The notes beneath the pieces are model-generated. The model had not been told where the DNA came from. It searched no databases and saw only the letters and a list, made by a program, of their open reading frames with translations. A DNA stretch of 44,330 nucleotides. Source: Oscillospiraceae bacterium (GTDB taxonomy: Bacteria; Bacillota; Clostridia; Oscillospirales; CAG-272). The stretch lies in the NCBI GenBank assembly GCA_015064545.1, contig SVSA01000006.1:1-44330 (forward strand), read 5' to 3'. A program made the translations under genes and the position numbers. This document shows, in pieces, positions 42,440-44,330 of this stretch (within the stretch, counting starts at the first letter, position 1; each line of letters starts with the position of its first letter).

Positions 42440-44137
42440 ATGAAAAACGAAATGCTCCATGAAAGACGTGATTTTGAAACGGTACGGGACTTGGTGGAAT
42501 GGGCCGGCGAGGAATATGCCGACCGTAAGGCGTTCTCTTATCGTCCCGTCACCCGCGGTAATGAGATTGTTACGGTTACCTTCCGCGAGCTGCGCGAGGA
42601 TGTTCGCGGCTTGGCCTCCGAGATGCTTGCGATGGGCTGTGCCGGCAAGCATTGCGTGGTGATCGGTAAGTTTTCGTACGATTGGGTGGTCACCTACTAT
42701 GCGATTCTCTCGATCGGTGGCGTGATTGTTCCGCTGGACCGCGATTGGCAAGGCGAGGATCTTGCCGACACGATCGGTAAGGCCGATGCCTCCTTCCTCT
42801 TCTGTGAGGAGGAGCTTGCGGCAAAGGAGGAGATGATCCGTGCAAAGGTTCCCGCGCTGGCGCCGACTGTTTGGCTTCAGGCCAAGCTCAGCGAGCGCAG
42901 CGTTCCCGCGCTGATTGCCGCCGGCAAGGAACGCTATGCGGTTGAGCCCGACCCCTACCATGGGGCACCGATTGATCATGATGCCATGTCGCTTCTGGTC
43001 TTCACCTCCGGTACGACGGGGAAGGGCAAGGGCGTCATGCTGTCGCAGACAGCGATTCTTTCGGACCTGTCGGCGATTATTCCGTATATCGATTTCGGAC
43101 AGAAGACGGTCGGTGTTCTTCCGCCGCATCACACCTATGGCTCGTCGGTCATGCTGATCGGCCATGCCATGATCGGCTGTGAGATCTATATCTCGGCCGG
43201 CATCCGCTATGTGGCAAAGGAGCTGAAGGAGCAGCAACCGGAGCATCTGGTTCTGGTACCGCTGTATTTGGAAACCTTCTACCGCAAGATTCAGGCTACG
43301 CTGAAGGAAAAGGGTAAGCTGGATTTTGTAATGAAGATGATCAAGCTCAGCAACGGTCTGCGCAAAACCGGTATCGATCTGAGAGGAAAGCTCTTCAAGC
43401 AGATTATGGCCTCCTTTGGCGGCAAGGTCAAGATGATTATTTCGGGCGGTGCGCCGATTAATCCCGATATTCTCTATTTCTTCGACGGACTTGGTATTAC
43501 GACGCTCAATGGCTACGGAATTACCGAGTGTGCGCCGATTGTCGCTGTCAACCGCAGTCGCCAGTCCTTCCCCGGCAGTGTCGGCCACGTGCTTGATATC
43601 GATACGGTGCGTATTGACGATCCGAACGAGGACGGCGAGGGAGAGATTTGCGTCAAGGGTCCGAATGTCATGCTCGGCTACTACAAGAACGAAGCAGCAA
43701 CTGCCGAGGCGATGGATGAGGAAGGCTTCTTCCATACCGGCGACTACGGTAAGCTGGCCAAGAATAATGTGCTGTATATTACCGGCCGTAAAAAGAATCT
43801 CATCGTGCTCTCCAACGGTAAAAATGTCTATCCCGAGGAAATCGAAAACGAGCTGGTGGCTACACCCGGTGTCATTGATATTATCGTGTATGAGGGTCAG
43901 AGCCGCCGCGGGCTGGAGCATAACGCGATCGTCGCCGAGATCTATCCCGATAAGGATTATATCGAGACTAATGGTATTACCGATGTCTATGCTCATCTGA
44001 AGGGGTATATCGATAATTATAACCGTGCGGCGGTTCCCTATAAAAAAATCGGTGTCCTTAAGGTGCGCGAAACCGAGTTCCCGAAAAATACCCTCCGTAA
44101 AATTCAGCGCTTCCAGCTGGATATGACCATCGACTAA
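42440..44137 (+). CDS. AMP-forming acyl-CoA synthetase (AMP-binding protein)
   Basis: A 565-residue ANL-superfamily adenylating enzyme, most like long-chain acyl-CoA synthetases, which activate a carboxylate with ATP and load it on CoA. The P-loop is VFTSGTTGKGKGVMLS (near 195), followed by LNGYGITECAP, HTGDYGKL and TGRKKNLIVLSNGKN. The C-terminal PKNTLRKIQR holds the catalytic Lys. The acid substrate is not clear. The ATG at 42440 follows AAAGGA; an in-frame TTG at 42419 is less likely. It is probably under control of the upstream TetR gene. Repeat A5 follows. Confidence 0.88.
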   Translation: MKNEMLHERRDFETVRDLVEWAGEEYADRKAFSYRPVTRGNEIVTVTFRELREDVRGLASEMLAMGCAGKHCVVIGKFSYDWVVTYYAILSIGGVIVPLDRDWQGEDLADTIGKADASFLFCEEELAAKEEMIRAKVPALAPTVWLQAKLSERSVPALIAAGKERYAVEPDPYHGAPIDHDAMSLLVFTSGTTGKGKGVMLSQTAILSDLSAIIPYIDFGQKTVGVLPPHHTYGSSVMLIGHAMIGCEIYISAGIRYVAKELKEQQPEHLVLVPLYLETFYRKIQATLKEKGKLDFVMKMIKLSNGLRKTGIDLRGKLFKQIMASFGGKVKMIISGGAPINPDILYFFDGLGITTLNGYGITECAPIVAVNRSRQSFPGSVGHVLDIDTVRIDDPNEDGEGEICVKGPNVMLGYYKNEAATAEAMDEEGFFHTGDYGKLAKNNVLYITGRKKNLIVLSNGKNVYPEEIENELVATPGVIDIIVYEGQSRRGLEHNAIVAEIYPDKDYIETNGITDVYAHLKGYIDNYNRAAVPYKKIGVLKVRETEFPKNTLRKIQRFQLDMTID

Positions 44138-44155
44138 ACATAGCGTGACTTTTCC

Positions 44156-44330
44156 CACCCCCCAAGGGGCGCTGCCCCTTGGGGGAGACGCGACCTAAAC
44201 AGCGCAGGGGCTCTGCCCCTGCCACCCCGGCGAGGGGGATTTTTGAAAAAATCCCCCTGCACCCCAAAAACTTTTGAGATAGCAAAAAACTGCGTTTTTT
44301 GCAGGGAAATCCTAAGAAATCCCTGCCGAA
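44156..44330. repeat. Interspersed hairpin-array repeat, family A, copy A5 (cut by window end)
   Basis: Reads P1 (CCAAGGGGCG/TGCCCCTTGG), a GAGACGCGACC boundary, P6 (GCAGGGGC/GCCCCTGC), P5 (GGGGGATTTTT/AAAAATCCCCC) and P4 (GCAAAAAAC/GTTTTTTGC). The order is the reverse of A2-A4. It starts about 20 bases after the acyl-CoA ligase stop. Confidence 0.85.

Noticed and set aside
41600..44158. 852-codon open frame on the minus strand across the TetR and acyl-CoA ligase genes
   Set aside because: It crosses three real genes and their promoter, and its product shows no family motif.

Overview
The window looks like a chromosomal segment from an endospore-forming member of the Bacillota, class Clostridia, moderately GC-rich and probably gut-associated. 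The evidence is Bacillota-size RpoB and RpoC, ribonuclease Y, SpoIIR, strong GGAGG ribosome binding sites, TTG and GTG starts, CCA-encoding tRNAs and sigma-A promoters with 17-bp spacers. No rRNA, CRISPR array, prophage or complete insertion sequence is visible. I cannot name a genus from the sequence alone.

Layout. 1-5,340: an ABC exporter (minus) diverges from a GH123-like hydrolase, polysaccharide deacetylase and YgjP-like metalloprotease (plus). 5,355-11,270 (minus): asnS, a zinc-ribbon/coiled-coil protein, interspersed repeat A1, then an operon tsaE-tsaB-rpiB-M28 peptidase-flavin reductase. 11,273-14,880: tRNA-Arg(CCG), a small four-Cys protein and a NUDIX hydrolase, spoIIR with a sigma-F-type promoter, two tandem PHP phosphatases, then tRNA-Arg(TCT) and tRNA-His. 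14,925-19,665: two copies of repeat A, rny, a metallophosphoesterase-ASCH fusion, and three copies of a second repeat (B). 19,666-25,500: GH106-like hydrolase plus histidine phosphatase, then an AI-2E-type permease with pgsA. 25,498-28,030: prfB, a small membrane protein, a divergent ribbon-helix-helix/SLOG pair with a palindromic operator, and rpsT. 28,124-35,793: the rpoBC operon with its own promoter and a long leader. 35,891-44,330: FkbM methyltransferase plus an SF2 helicase, an SDR oxidoreductase, a cytosolic M28 peptidase, and a TetR regulator with an AMP-forming acyl-CoA ligase, ending in repeat A5.

How the parts relate. Most genes are housekeeping: translation (asnS, prfB, rpsT, tRNAs, the t6A factors TsaB and TsaE), transcription (rpoBC), RNA decay (rny), lipid synthesis (pgsA) and sporulation signalling (spoIIR). 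Accessory content is small: glycan hydrolases, the RHH/SLOG pair and the TetR-ligase pair.

The least explained material is between genes. Repeat family A has five copies, each a chain of hairpin modules with compensatory base changes between copies. Repeat family B has three copies. Every copy of either family lies just downstream of a gene end. The MPE-ASCH fusion, the RHH/SLOG pair with its operator, and the sigma-F promoter of spoIIR are the other points most worth checking.
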